Shown piece by piece: positions 28,817-36,913 of a stretch of DNA of 64,000 bases (its first letter is position 1; each line of letters starts with the position of its first letter). Under the pieces are notes generated by a model. That model was not told where the DNA came from. It saw nothing but the letters and a program-made list of their open reading frames with translations, and did no database searches. Origin of the DNA: CAYUVA01 sp964448115 [NCBI: uncultured bacterium] (GTDB taxonomy: Bacteria > CAYUVA01); NCBI GenBank assembly GCA_964448115.1, contig CAYUVA010000002.1, positions 1 through 64,000 on the forward strand, read 5' to 3'. Made by a program: the position numbers and the translations under genes.

Positions 28817-28831
28817 TAGCTGTATTAATCT
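28803..28831 (+). promoter_or_regulatory. Promoter candidate for the toroid-repeat protein
   Basis: A perfect TTGACA (28803-28808) is followed after 17 bases by TAATCT, a weak -10. It overlaps the start of the divergent DUF2723 gene. The predicted leader to ATG 28899 is about 60 bases. Confidence 0.4.
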
Positions 28832-28898
28832 TAACAATGATCGAATTGAAAGGCTAATGTTGAACTACCGATTAATGGTAATACATGGGAGAAGAAAG

Positions 28899-31800
28899 AT
28901 GAATATGCAAGCAAGTAAAATATACATCATCGCCCTATTGATGGTGCTTGGCTATGTTTTTTCGGTGCAAGCGGGGAACTATCCGTTCACCCACGACCAG
29001 ATGTATAGCGATATTATGTCGTTTAGAAACGGCAATGGAGCCTTCGATGCCTCGCAGATGACCTACAACGACTACTGTGTTCATGGATTAAGGCTGCTGC
29101 AACGGGTTCCTAATTATCAGGAAGACCTGATCGTCTGGATACAAAGCTGTCAGAACCCGGATGGTGGCTTCGGGGAATATCCCGGTGCCACCTCGGATAT
29201 GACCTCGACCTATTTTGCGATCCATTCACTTAAGGTCTTGGGCGCTAGCGTGCTGGATCCAGAAGCAGCGCGTAACTTCATCGATAGCTGCCAGGTGATG
29301 GAAGGGGACTGGAGCTGGCCGGCTGGTGGATATGCATATACCCCCGGCGAGGGAAAGGGCTACTCCATCCTGGAGGCGACCATGTATGCTATCTGGGGTT
29401 TGCGCTTCTTGGGGTACCAGCCTCAGAACCTGCAGGCTTTGATCGATTTTATAAATGCACACCAGGTAAACGATGGTGGATTCGGTATAATGCCATTACC
29501 ATTGGGGAGTTTATTTCCTAGTATGGCCATGAGCTGTTATTGGGGAGCGCTATGCTGCGAGGGATTGAACATGGAACCTCCGGATAAACAGGCATTTATC
29601 AACTTCTGCCGCAGCCTGCAACTCGGCGATGGTGGCTTCGAGATCCTAAAGGGAGATGGCAATAGCTACACAATGGCATGTTACTGGGTGATCCATGCAC
29701 TGAATACTGTCAATTCACTTCCATCTAATCTAATGGGGGCAGTGAACTATATACAGGGCTTGGAGAAACAGACCGGCGGTATCCGATTTGGAAAGGATTA
29801 CTCCAGTGTGGATCCGATGAGCACCTATATGGGGATCTTCGCCCTGCAACTAATGACCTTCAATGCAAGATATATCAATGCTCATATAAACTACTTCCAT
29901 GGCTGTCAGAACCAGGACAACGCCTTTGGCCCTTTTTCGGGTGGTGAAAGTGCCATGCCACACAGCTATTATTGCTCACTGGGGCTTTCTTGGCTGGGGG
30001 AGACCATATTCCCGCCCACCAGCTATATAAACTGGGTTATGAGTTGCGAGGACAGCTTCGGTCCTTTCCCTGCCGGCTTCGGCTATATGCCAGGAGGTGC
30101 AGGACAGGTGAAGTATAGCCATTATGCCTATTTTATTCTTGACAGCTTTGGTCAAGCATCCCAATCAGCCTCCTATGGTTGGGTTGGAGGCTGCCGTGCA
30201 CCGCTGGATCCTGATGATCCTGAGGGCGAAATGGGTGGATTCACCAGCGATCAGGACGATGATAATCCGAGCCTGGAGGATACATATCATGGTTGCATGG
30301 TTTACGATATCGTTAACAAGAATCCTGGGGATATAGAAGGCTTAACTACTTATGTACTAGGTTGCCAGACCGAAAGTGGCGGCTTTGGCTGGGATATGGG
30401 CAAATCGCTCGCCTCAATGGAACATACCTTCCACGGCGTGATGTGCCTTAATTTTATAAACGCAGAGGCTGCGGATCCAGAGGGCTTGTTGAACTTCATC
30501 ATGGGATGCCATAACGAGGATGGTGGATTTTCCTTCAGACCGGGGTATGGCAGCTCCTACCTGGACACCTACTATGCTCTGCGCAGCCTGGAGGTATTGG
30601 GTGAGCTAACCGATGATATCGTGCAGGGCGCCACCAACTTTGTCGCCTACTACTGGCCGAACATGGGGCACGGTCCCATGGCTGATTTCATCGGAGCATA
30701 CATACTATCCAAGGGCTTTACGCCAGAGATTCCGCCGGCAACCCCGATACCATCTCCGACCTTTACGCCTTATGTAACCCCGACACCGACCTATACACCA
30801 ACTCCAGCACCATCGGTAACCGCAACCGGGACCACACCCCCCTCTCCAACCCCCACAGTAACGCCTACAGCCAATCCATCGCATACATTCACTGCCACCC
30901 CAACCCCCACCCATAGCGGAGGTGGACCCAACGCACCGACCATCGATCCTCAGCCGCCATGCAAGAAAGGGACAACTAACACCCTCTCGTGGAGCGATGA
31001 GAGTGCCAGCGGTGCGGTGGAGTATCTAATCGAATCGAGCATCGACAACTTCGTCTCCATCCAGGATGAGAGCGGATGGATAACCACCACACAATATACC
31101 TTCCGCGACCTGGTCGATGGCTGGACATATCAGTATCGGGTCAAGGCACGCGATGTGAACATGGACGAGAGTCCCTGGTCGGCTGTGGTCGCTGTGAAGC
31201 AGGACAATACCCCACCAAAGGTCCTGCTCGGCGGATACTGGGATACAATGTTAAGCGGAGCAAGCGGGGGCAAGATCACCATGATGGCTTATGTAACCGA
31301 CCCTGATGTTGACCTTGTCCGTGTTTACTATGATGGTGCTGATACCGGCTTGCAACTCAACGACAATGGCATCCTCGGCGATGCCAAGGCAGGCGATAAC
31401 CTTTTCACCTACAGCACCATATTGAGCGGGGGATTGCCCCGGGTTAGCCTACTGCTCCAGTTCGTGGTTTCCGACTGCGCGGGAAACATCGGGCAGTGGC
31501 CTTTGTTCTCCATTAGCTTCGATTCGAGTGCTTATGCTACAGGCTTGGGGGAGCGCGAGCTTGCTGAGCTATCCTTTGAGCGGATGTTGGGCGCGATGAT
31601 AGAGACTGGTCGCCTGCCTGGGGAGCCTGGGGCTAAGGGGGCTGAGCCGATGATCTACCTCGGAGGCTACTGGGATAGCAGTGTTACCTTCGAGGCTGGT
31701 GGAACACTGATGCTGATGGTCTATGTGGTCGATGCCCAGAGCGATGTGGCTGCGGTGGAGCTATATTTCGCCGGTCAGCCAACTGGCATTCAACTACTCG

Positions 31801-31961
31801 ACAATGGCATGGGCGGCGACTGGGCTGCCGGAGATAACCTATACACTTTCAAGGCAAATCTAACTGCCGGGGCGCCAGTGGGGGATTATCTGCTCGAGGT
31901 TGTCGCCCGTGATGCCAACGGCAACTATAGCGACCTTTTCCCGTACCTGGTGATCAGGTAA
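28899..31961 (+). CDS. Large secreted protein: prenyltransferase-like toroid repeats, TP linker, FN3, two C-terminal Ig-like domains
   Basis: The start is ATG 28899, after GGAGAAGAA and directly before a signal peptide ending SVQAG; the longer frame from 28791 has no signal. The first 600 residues contain about ten repeats of the squalene-cyclase/prenyltransferase type, each with a Cys-Gln then GGFG-like core (CQNPDGGFGEYPG, CQTESGGFGW, CHNEDGGFSFRPG). No DxDD acid motif is evident, so binding rather than cyclisation is likely. A Thr/Pro/Ser linker (about residues 620-690) leads to a fibronectin III-like domain and two copies of a roughly 95-residue domain starting LGGYWD and containing DNGxxGDxxAGDN, similar to Ig-like 'choice-of-anchor' modules. 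Surface location is likely; the ligand is unknown. Confidence 0.78.
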   Translation: MNMQASKIYIIALLMVLGYVFSVQAGNYPFTHDQMYSDIMSFRNGNGAFDASQMTYNDYCVHGLRLLQRVPNYQEDLIVWIQSCQNPDGGFGEYPGATSDMTSTYFAIHSLKVLGASVLDPEAARNFIDSCQVMEGDWSWPAGGYAYTPGEGKGYSILEATMYAIWGLRFLGYQPQNLQALIDFINAHQVNDGGFGIMPLPLGSLFPSMAMSCYWGALCCEGLNMEPPDKQAFINFCRSLQLGDGGFEILKGDGNSYTMACYWVIHALNTVNSLPSNLMGAVNYIQGLEKQTGGIRFGKDYSSVDPMSTYMGIFALQLMTFNARYINAHINYFHGCQNQDNAFGPFSGGESAMPHSYYCSLGLSWLGETIFPPTSYINWVMSCEDSFGPFPAGFGYMPGGAGQVKYSHYAYFILDSFGQASQSASYGWVGGCRAPLDPDDPEGEMGGFTSDQDDDNPSLEDTYHGCMVYDIVNKNPGDIEGLTTYVLGCQTESGGFGWDMGKSLASMEHTFHGVMCLNFINAEAADPEGLLNFIMGCHNEDGGFSFRPGYGSSYLDTYYALRSLEVLGELTDDIVQGATNFVAYYWPNMGHGPMADFIGAYILSKGFTPEIPPATPIPSPTFTPYVTPTPTYTPTPAPSVTATGTTPPSPTPTVTPTANPSHTFTATPTPTHSGGGPNAPTIDPQPPCKKGTTNTLSWSDESASGAVEYLIESSIDNFVSIQDESGWITTTQYTFRDLVDGWTYQYRVKARDVNMDESPWSAVVAVKQDNTPPKVLLGGYWDTMLSGASGGKITMMAYVTDPDVDLVRVYYDGADTGLQLNDNGILGDAKAGDNLFTYSTILSGGLPRVSLLLQFVVSDCAGNIGQWPLFSISFDSSAYATGLGERELAELSFERMLGAMIETGRLPGEPGAKGAEPMIYLGGYWDSSVTFEAGGTLMLMVYVVDAQSDVAAVELYFAGQPTGIQLLDNGMGGDWAAGDNLYTFKANLTAGAPVGDYLLEVVARDANGNYSDLFPYLVIR

Positions 31962-31971
31962 CCCCGATTAC

Positions 31972-32784
31972 ATGAGATTAAGCATAGTGGTCTCGGTACA
32001 GGAAGCCTCCTTCGAGGCGGTTGCCTTCAAGGGCGGCTTCACCGACCACATCAAGCGCATCGCTGAGCTAGGCTTCCAGGGAGTGGAACTGGCGGTGCGC
32101 AATCCGCTCGAGGTCGATAGAGGGCTGATAATTGAGACCACAAATAAACATAAACTCGATATCTGCGCTATTGGTACCGGGCAGGCTTACGGCGAGGAGG
32201 GACTTTCTTTAAGCAGCGCTGAGAAATATATCAGCGATGCTGCTGTGGCGCGCTTGAAAGACCACCTGCGCATGGCAAAATCGATGCGGGCTTTCGTAAT
32301 CATCGGCTTGATACGAGGCAAGGCTGGTTCAGCATCAAAGAAGCAGGAAGCGATAAATCGTTTCGCTAATGCAATGCGCAGCCTCGACGAGTATGCCAGG
32401 GGGCTGGGAGTACAACTGGTAATAGAGCCGATAAATCGCTACGAGACAGACCTTTTGCCCACCGTCTCGGAGTGCCTCGATTTCATAAATGCAAATCAAC
32501 TCACCAACACCGGCATTCTGCTCGACACCTTCCACGCCAACATAGAGGAGGCGGATATCTATCAAAGCATACTAGATGCGGGCAATAAGCTGTGGCATGT
32601 CCATGTTGCCGACTCCAATCGCTGGGCGCCGGGATATGGGCATATAGACTTCCTCGGCATAGTCGATACCCTCAGGGAGATCGGATACCAGGGATACCTA
32701 TCAGCCGAGATACTCCCCTACCCGGATCCAATAGCAGCAGCCGAGATGACCATCGAGACCATGAGATCGCTACTTGAGCTGTAG
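31972..32784 (+). CDS. Sugar phosphate isomerase/epimerase (AP endonuclease 2-type TIM barrel)
   Basis: The 270-residue protein is a xylose-isomerase-like TIM barrel. Metal ligands of this family can be seen in order: Glu in VIEPINRY, Asp and His in ILLDTFHAN, His in LWHVHVADSNR, and Glu in YLSAEIL. Relatives include hydroxypyruvate isomerase, tagatose/psicose 3-epimerase and IolI-type enzymes. The HVADSNRWAPGYGHIDF stretch is typical of this epimerase-isomerase group. The substrate cannot be fixed. It starts ten bases after the toroid-repeat gene and may be co-transcribed with it. Confidence 0.82.
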   Translation: MRLSIVVSVQEASFEAVAFKGGFTDHIKRIAELGFQGVELAVRNPLEVDRGLIIETTNKHKLDICAIGTGQAYGEEGLSLSSAEKYISDAAVARLKDHLRMAKSMRAFVIIGLIRGKAGSASKKQEAINRFANAMRSLDEYARGLGVQLVIEPINRYETDLLPTVSECLDFINANQLTNTGILLDTFHANIEEADIYQSILDAGNKLWHVHVADSNRWAPGYGHIDFLGIVDTLREIGYQGYLSAEILPYPDPIAAAEMTIETMRSLLEL

Positions 32785-32789
32785 CCTTT

Positions 32790-33503
32790 TTAATCCCTGT
32801 ATAACCAGCTATCGGAGACGAACAGCTCGTAGGTGGCAATACCCCAGCTATAGGTCGGATAGGGGTGGAGGTGCCTCTTTATTATCCCAAGATTGCGTTC
32901 TGCCTCGGATTTAGCCTGCTGATAGAGATCCTGTTTGTTCAACGATTGCTTTGGCTTTGGGCTGGATGGTTCATTGCTTGAGTAATCTCGCTTGAGATTT
33001 AATGGCGCTCGCCTCCAGTCATCGTGCCACAGCGGCGGATTGAGTAGCGCTTCGAAACGCCAGTGATATCCGGGATGCACTATAGCGACCGCATGCACCA
33101 ACTCCCAGCCAGGAGGTCCCTCAACTGCCAAGCCGTATCTCACTCGCGATGAGGGGATCCTGTAGGTAACGCCAGCGCGCACATGGTTATCCATATCCCA
33201 TTGGTTAGGAAATAGGACATTCACATTCCCCCTAGTATCAAAGTCGTAAATAAAGACATGGCAGTCCCGATTAGCACGAAAGTAGAATGTTATCCGCTCG
33301 CCGATGTGGTAAGTGGCTCGGTTAGGTTTATTTGCCCATAGTTTGATCTCGACCGGCAGTGGAGGTATGGGCATGATGCCTATCCTTTGCTCAGCCGGCT
33401 CAATCGGAGTAGCATCATAAGGCTCAAGGGCTTGTATCTCAACGCAGCAAAGTACAACGCAAAGCATTACAAGTGTTACTAGTCGTATCCGAGAGCTTCG
33501 CAT
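32790..33503 (-). CDS. Secreted DUF4384-domain protein
   Basis: An N-terminal signal peptide (residues 1-25, ending CVEIQA) precedes a domain with YHIGERITFYFRANRDC, HVFIYDFDTRGNVNVLFPN and related strands, typical of DUF4384. In other bacteria this domain appears in periplasmic or surface proteins and next to Ser/Thr kinases or peptidases; its role is unknown. The C-terminal 60 residues are charged. It follows the linker-rich secreted protein on the same strand with 63 bases between, so the two may be made together. Confidence 0.72.
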   Translation of the reverse strand: MRSSRIRLVTLVMLCVVLCCVEIQALEPYDATPIEPAEQRIGIMPIPPLPVEIKLWANKPNRATYHIGERITFYFRANRDCHVFIYDFDTRGNVNVLFPNQWDMDNHVRAGVTYRIPSSRVRYGLAVEGPPGWELVHAVAIVHPGYHWRFEALLNPPLWHDDWRRAPLNLKRDYSSNEPSSPKPKQSLNKQDLYQQAKSEAERNLGIIKRHLHPYPTYSWGIATYELFVSDSWLYRD

Positions 33504-33566
33504 AATCGACCTCCTTCACAGATAATTAGACGATGACAATCAACCAAATGTTTCATTGAGATTCTC

Positions 33567-35093
33567 CTAAAAGCCGACCGCAAGGTAAGGCCAGAGGTTG
33601 GAGTATTCCATACCTCGATAGCCCAGAAACTGTAGCAACAGCTTCACCGATTCTCTACCCGGCGGGAAGTATATTGTATTCCCATAAATGCAGTCCCCAG
33701 GCGCCTCATCGTTATGCTTTCCATCATCGATAAGCATAATGCCGGTCCGATAGCCATAGTAGATTATCTCCACTCCAGCGCTCTCGCATCCGTGCCCCAA
33801 CATGCATACTGGATAAGCACTTCCACCATAGCCCGAATCGATATTGCTAGCTCCATACCCCCCAAGCAGTATCCGCAAAGGCTCTACCGGCGTTGCCGTG
33901 CTTGTCGGGGACGGGGTTGAGGTGACAGTCGGGGTGGCACTCGGTGTCATAGATGGAGTCCAGGTAAAAAGTGGAGTTGATGTGGGTATATTGGTAGGGG
34001 TTGATGTGGCTGAGGGTGTATTGGTGGGTAGAATCGTATTAGTCCAGGTTGGGGTTTGCGTCTTGGTGTAGTAGGGTGTCAGTGTCATGGTCGGGCTTAG
34101 ACTTGGCGTTCTTGTAGGACTGCTCGTCTTCGTCGGCGTCCTGCTCGGCGTGGCAGTATCGGTAGGGGTTGGAGAGATGTAAGGCGTTGGAGTATCTGTT
34201 GCTGTCGGTGTCTGGCTGGAAGTTGCACTTGGAGATACGGTCGGGGTCTGCGATGCTGTCTGGGTGGGAATGGATGTTGCTGTGCTGGTCGGAGTCTTTG
34301 TGAAGGTGAAGGAGGGTGTTACGGTTGGCGAATATGATGGCGTCGAGGAGGGGCTTGATGTCGGAGTCGGCGATGCGGTCGGGGTCATAGTCGGTGTGAA
34401 AATGGTAATCTCTACCTCATCAGAGTGGGGTCCAAGCTCGCCATAGATATTGAATGGGATGACAATAAACCAATAGGTGTTGCCGGCTTCAGAGCTTAAA
34501 TCGGTAAATGGAGAGTCGGTTCCTATCGCCTTGGATATGTAATAGCCATTGCTCCTACCGTTATGCGGAACTGCCCCGGACGGCTCATCGGCTCGATAAA
34601 CACAATAAGCAAGCCACGGTTTGGTTTCCCAGGTTATCCTAGCCTTGTAGTTCACAACCTCTGCTGAGATCCAGCTCGGAGCCTGCACCGTGTATTCTTG
34701 ATTCAAAATCGTAATGCTACCGCAATGAACGGTTACGCCGGGGATATTGCCTGTGAATTCGCCCTTTTGCCATGGGCTGAACAGGCTAAGAGTATATTCA
34801 GCGTTCTCACCATAGTGCTCGAAGTGAAGGAAATCTACAAACCACCACCCCTTGTCATCTATGATCTTATAACCGCCGTCTGCACCGTTCCCTGGCATGA
34901 ACGAGTCCTCGGTGAGAACCTCAAACGGGAACATGCCGACATAGCAGTAATATGTAACCGTCCCCTCGGCTGGAGCGCTTCCGTCCTGGTTCTCAACCTG
35001 GCAATACGTAATGCCCATAGGCGCCCAGCAGATATCAGGCAGCATGAAGATACCTACTACCACCGTAAGCAAACATGTAATAAAACGCACCAT
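33567..35093 (-). CDS. Secreted protein with long Thr/Pro/Ser linker and C-terminal domain shared with the toroid-repeat protein
   Basis: A signal peptide (to about residue 24, DICWA) is followed by a beta-rich domain (25-150), a fibronectin III-like segment (about 155-235) and a linker of roughly 170 residues made of Thr-Pro, Ser-Pro and Thr-Ala-Thr units. The last 100 residues start LLGGYG and contain [12 protein letters not shown] and LWPYLAV. These match the two terminal domains of the protein at 28899-31961 (LGGYWD, DNGxxGDxxAGDN, LFPYLVI). The linker is likely glycosylated or cell-wall spanning. No catalytic signature is seen. Confidence 0.7.
   Translation of the reverse strand: MVRFITCLLTVVVGIFMLPDICWAPMGITYCQVENQDGSAPAEGTVTYYCYVGMFPFEVLTEDSFMPGNGADGGYKIIDDKGWWFVDFLHFEHYGENAEYTLSLFSPWQKGEFTGNIPGVTVHCGSITILNQEYTVQAPSWISAEVVNYKARITWETKPWLAYCVYRADEPSGAVPHNGRSNGYYISKAIGTDSPFTDLSSEAGNTYWFIVIPFNIYGELGPHSDEVEITIFTPTMTPTASPTPTSSPSSTPSYSPTVTPSFTFTKTPTSTATSIPTQTASQTPTVSPSATSSQTPTATDTPTPYISPTPTDTATPSRTPTKTSSPTRTPSLSPTMTLTPYYTKTQTPTWTNTILPTNTPSATSTPTNIPTSTPLFTWTPSMTPSATPTVTSTPSPTSTATPVEPLRILLGGYGASNIDSGYGGSAYPVCMLGHGCESAGVEIIYYGYRTGIMLIDDGKHNDEAPGDCIYGNTIYFPPGRESVKLLLQFLGYRGMEYSNLWPYLAVGF
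33893..34392. repeat. Low-complexity Thr/Pro/Ser-coding tract
   Basis: Irregular short repeats (GGTGTCGGAGT-like units on the plus strand) encode the Thr/Pro/Ser linker of the 33567-35093 protein. A shorter tract of the same kind lies at 30738-30925 in the toroid-repeat gene. Both create false open frames on the other strand. Confidence 0.75.
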
Positions 35094-35269
35094 CTACAAG
35101 CAGTATATTAGATCAGAAGCTGAATTTCGATTAATCCCAGGCACTATGTCCAAATTGAAGTTCACAAGAGCCTGATTCCCAAATCCAAGCCGAAAATTCG
35201 GCTTTATCGCTGTCCGTTGAGTTTCAGGGATTGATCTGATAATCTTGATGGTATAAGGGATAGATAGCT

Positions 35270-36400
35270 ATGCACTCCTTGATCATCAAGGCGCCGGCGC
35301 GGATCAACATGCTAGGCAGCGGTGTGGATGGCATTGAGGGCGATTACTACACCCTCACTGGCGCAACCGCTCCCTATTGTACGGTTCACCTCCAGGAGTC
35401 GCAGACCTGGGAGATATTCACATTCCTTCAGGGCTATCAGGAGGTGAATCTAGTTCCCGATGTCCCCCTTAGCGGGGGAGCGCTGATTGCTAGATCGGTC
35501 CTGCTGGCGCTTATGAGGTACTATCCTCTCATGGAGGACTTCATCAAGACCCCGCTGAAGATAAAGCTGAAGTCCGATATCCCCCGCCAATCGGGACTGG
35601 CTGGAAGCACCAGCATGATCGCAGCCATTACGCTCGGAATTAAGCACTGGTTCAGTCTTGATTACGATCATCTTGCCGCGGATATTCAAGAAAAGATCTC
35701 CAACAAGCCTGAATTAATGGATGAAAGGACGCTGAATGCCGAGATATTTACTCGCATAGAACGGAACTACATGGGCGTCATGTGCGGATATGCCGATCGC
35801 TATATAATTAGCTACGGCGGTCTAGCGCTCATCGGCTATGCCGGCAAGCTGTATCACAAGGAGATCGGGGATGAACCGCCGGCGGTCATGGAGCACCTGC
35901 CTGAGATGGAACTCCCTGTGTTCATCATATATAGCGGGCAGCCGCATAGCTCTGGTGATGTGCACGGAAAGCTTAGAGAAATATACATGGAGCATAAAGC
36001 AACAATGGATGAAGGCAGCTCTTATATACTGTCTAAAATGCGAAAGATTGGCCAACATGCCCTGCAGGCTAAGGAGCTTCTACTTGCCAATGACTGGCAG
36101 TCGCTTGGAGAGCTTATCACGGAGAATCACCGTTATATCAACGAGGTGCTGCATGAATCCGACATACCAGGTGGCGCTGGAGAAACCAATAATATGATCC
36201 TGCAAAGGGCAATAAGCATGGGAGCCTATGGAGGGAAGCTGACCGGGGCCGGCGGGGGTGGATCGGTTTTCGTGGTTGTCGATCCCGCTGAATATAACAG
36301 CTTTCGCAAGGGAATGATCGAATATCTACGAAACCGAGGGTACTATTCTGCACAGGTTATCCCATTCAAGCTATCAGGCGCCGCCGAGGTGCTCGAATGA
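35270..36400 (+). CDS. GHMP-family sugar kinase
   Basis: The N-terminus reads IIKAPARINMLGSG, the GHMP motif 1. Near residue 106 is IPRQSGLAGSTS, the glycine-rich ATP loop of the family, and near residue 330 GKLTGAGGGGSVFVV, motif 3. The loop PRQSGLAGS is closest to glucuronokinase-like and related sugar-1-kinases, but heptose and mevalonate kinases are cousins, so the substrate stays open. Length (376) is normal. The ATG is 12 bases past a possible extended -10 (TGG-TATAAG at 35249-35257), implying a very short leader. Its stop overlaps the NlpC/P60 start (ATGA). Confidence 0.85.
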   Translation: MHSLIIKAPARINMLGSGVDGIEGDYYTLTGATAPYCTVHLQESQTWEIFTFLQGYQEVNLVPDVPLSGGALIARSVLLALMRYYPLMEDFIKTPLKIKLKSDIPRQSGLAGSTSMIAAITLGIKHWFSLDYDHLAADIQEKISNKPELMDERTLNAEIFTRIERNYMGVMCGYADRYIISYGGLALIGYAGKLYHKEIGDEPPAVMEHLPEMELPVFIIYSGQPHSSGDVHGKLREIYMEHKATMDEGSSYILSKMRKIGQHALQAKELLLANDWQSLGELITENHRYINEVLHESDIPGGAGETNNMILQRAISMGAYGGKLTGAGGGGSVFVVVDPAEYNSFRKGMIEYLRNRGYYSAQVIPFKLSGAAEVLE

Positions 36401-36909
36401 AATTAGTTGCTTTAAGATCTCGCTGTATCCTATATTTTATCATATTATTCGCTGGTAGCTGCCTCTTTGGCTGTACCCTTTGTATTCGTAAACCTTCCAT
36501 AGAGAGACAGGCCTTCGAGACAAGGATACGCGATGGGATCAGCTACTATAAGGGCACTCCCTATCGGTTCGGTGGATGCAGCAAACATGGTATCGATTGC
36601 TCGTGCTATGTAATGAAACTTTACGAAAGAGCGGGAATAAGGATCCCGCGCACGGTCGATGCCCAAAAGCGCGGGGGTAAGAAGGTCGGCAGAGATGATC
36701 TGAAGTTTGGAGATCTGGTCTTTTTCAAGATAGGTAGAAAGTGGCAGTGCCTCTGGCTTTGCAAAAAGGATGAGAACCATGTCGGGTTGTATATCGGCAA
36801 TGGCAGGTTCACGCATGCTTCGGTATCAAAGGGAGTTACCGTAAGCAGGCTGGATGTCGGCTACTGGAACGAACGATATTCGGTGGCAAAAAGGTACTTC
36901 GATAAATAA
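36397..36909 (+). CDS. NlpC/P60 cell-wall hydrolase, putative lipoprotein
   Basis: A hydrophobic N-terminal segment ending in a Cys (GSCLFGC) suggests a signal sequence with a lipobox. The catalytic Cys68 lies in GIDCSCYV, where the usual following Gly is Cys. The His is in NHVGLYIGNG, and a HAS motif follows. NlpC/P60 enzymes cut gamma-D-Glu-meso-DAP or nearby bonds in peptidoglycan. At 170 residues it is a minimal single-domain form. The start overlaps the GHMP kinase stop (ATGA) and the kinase-FGE gene begins four bases after its end, so the three are one operon. Confidence 0.85.
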   Translation: MKLVALRSRCILYFIILFAGSCLFGCTLCIRKPSIERQAFETRIRDGISYYKGTPYRFGGCSKHGIDCSCYVMKLYERAGIRIPRTVDAQKRGGKKVGRDDLKFGDLVFFKIGRKWQCLWLCKKDENHVGLYIGNGRFTHASVSKGVTVSRLDVGYWNERYSVAKRYFDK

Positions 36910-36913
36910 TACC

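Noticed and set aside
28791-28898. Upstream start for the toroid-repeat protein
   Set aside because: It would put about 36 residues before the signal peptide and lies over the divergent gene's 5' end.
33844-34446. Plus-strand frames rich in Val and Gly opposite the TP linker
   Set aside because: They are the antisense of the Thr/Pro-coding repeats in a clearly coding minus-strand gene.
36854-36913. Longer N-terminus for the kinase-FGE protein
   Set aside because: It overlaps the end of the NlpC/P60 gene; ATG 36914 fits the Cys/His segment and operon spacing.
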